Shown in pieces: positions 5,330 to 5,715 of a stretch of DNA of 5,715 nucleotides. The stretch comes from an uncultured Alphaproteobacteria bacterium (GTDB lineage: Bacteria; Pseudomonadota; Alphaproteobacteria; Reyranellales; Reyranellaceae). Both the position numbers and the translations under genes were made by a program. Position 1 is the first letter of the stretch. Every line of letters begins with the position of its first letter. The stretch lies in NCBI GenBank assembly GCA_903929895.1, contig CAIYWM010000104.1, forward strand, positions 1-5,715, read 5' to 3'. The notes below the pieces were generated by a model. That model was not told the origin of the DNA and searched no databases. It was given only the letters and a program-made list of their open reading frames with translations.

Positions 5330-5715
5330 TCAGGCGAGCAACCCCGGCACCTTCATGTCCTCGAGCAGCGCCCGCGTGCGGGTACCGCGCGACGACGGCA
5401 GGGCGAGGAACGTCGTGAGGTCGGCGGGGTGGTCGATGTCCAGGGCGATGCCCGGCTGGTGCATCACCGTCGGCTCGATGCCGCAGCGCCGGGCCGCGTC
5501 GAGGTGCGGGTAGTAGCTGTTGTCGCCGAAGCGCAGCGGCACCGCGTCGGCCGGCGAGCAGATCACCAGGTTCGAGCCCAGATGGTCGTGCGCCGGGGAG
5601 ATCGTGAAGGCCGGGCCGGGCAGGTGGGCACCCAGCACCAGGCTGATCTCCTGCGAGGTCACGGCCGGGATGTCGGCCGGCAGGGTGAGCATGCCGCCGC
5701 GGCCCTCGGCCGCCA
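5330..5715 (-). CDS. cofC: CofC/FbiD phospho-acid guanylyltransferase, C-terminal part (partial)
   Basis: The frame is open from the right edge to the TGA at 5330-5332, giving 127 codons; the N-terminal part, with the nucleotide-binding start of the fold, lies outside. A methionine at 5692 is internal, because the preceding codons (AAEGRGG) continue the family pattern into MLTLPADIPAVTSQEI. CofC/FbiD transfers GMP from GTP to a phospho-acid (2-phospho-L-lactate, phosphoenolpyruvate or 3-phospho-D-glycerate, depending on lineage), giving the activated side chain that CofD/FbiA couples to FO. Family marks seen are LPADIP (a metal/nucleotide-site aspartate), the SPAHDHLGSNLVI segment where homologues usually have a Gly-Thr-Asn-type loop (here Gly-Ser-Asn), RFGDNSYYPHLDAARRCGI, and the closing LDIDHPADL. 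The full family length is about 200-220 aa, so some 75-95 residues are missing. Its convergence with fbiC supports the F420 assignment. Which phospho-acid it uses cannot be decided from this fragment. Confidence 0.9.
   Translation of the reverse strand, partial: AAEGRGGMLTLPADIPAVTSQEISLVLGAHLPGPAFTISPAHDHLGSNLVICSPADAVPLRFGDNSYYPHLDAARRCGIEPTVMHQPGIALDIDHPADLTTFLALPSSRGTRTRALLEDMKVPGLLA

Noticed and set aside
5693..5715. cofC starting at the ATG at 5692, i.e. a short 120-aa protein
   Set aside because: The frame stays open to the window edge and the preceding residues fit the family just before the LPADIP motif, so the methionine is internal.

Overview
The window is an almost gap-free, GC-rich stretch built around the deazaflavin cofactor F420. 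It holds two F420-biosynthesis genes: a complete fused FO synthase (fbiC, CofG+CofH) and the C-terminal half of the guanylyltransferase cofC/fbiD. It also holds four genes of the luciferase-like monooxygenase (LLM) superfamily, whose members commonly use F420 or FMN. High GC, third positions dominated by G/C and 4-bp start/stop overlaps suggest a high-GC bacterium. The short FbiC N-terminus and the overall gene style make me favour a soil-type alphaproteobacterium over an actinobacterium, but this is inference and the window has no phylogenetic marker.

Layout. 1-185 (+): last 60 residues of an LLM oxidoreductase. 182-1123 (+): complete 313-aa LLM protein, GTG start overlapping the previous stop (GTGA). 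1120-1953 (+): complete 277-aa LLM protein of the Rv2161c-like type, start overlapping the previous stop (ATGA). These three form one translationally coupled operon that begins to the left of the window. 1950-2903 (-): a fourth LLM gene, 317 aa, converging on the operon so tightly that both stops share one CTAG. 2904-3001: a 98-bp divergent intergenic region, the only real non-coding space. 3002-5326 (+): fbiC, 774 aa. 5330-5715 (-): the 3' part of cofC, converging on fbiC with a 3-bp gap and running off the right edge.

How the parts fit. FbiC joins tyrosine to the riboflavin precursor 5-amino-6-ribitylaminouracil to make FO. CofC activates a phospho-acid with GTP to supply the side chain that CofD/FbiA attaches to FO, and CofE/FbiB then adds glutamates. 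cofD and cofE are not here and would be expected beyond the right edge or elsewhere. The LLM proteins are the likely consumers of the cofactor; their substrates cannot be read from sequence.

The less ordinary points are a fused FbiC in a genome that may be Gram-negative, the open question of which phospho-acid CofC uses, the extremely tight convergent gene ends, and a 45-bp near-perfect inverted repeat (42/45) carried in the same reading position of two convergent LLM genes, which could in principle exchange their 3' halves by inversion. No RNA genes, mobile elements, CRISPR arrays or convincing hairpin terminators were seen.
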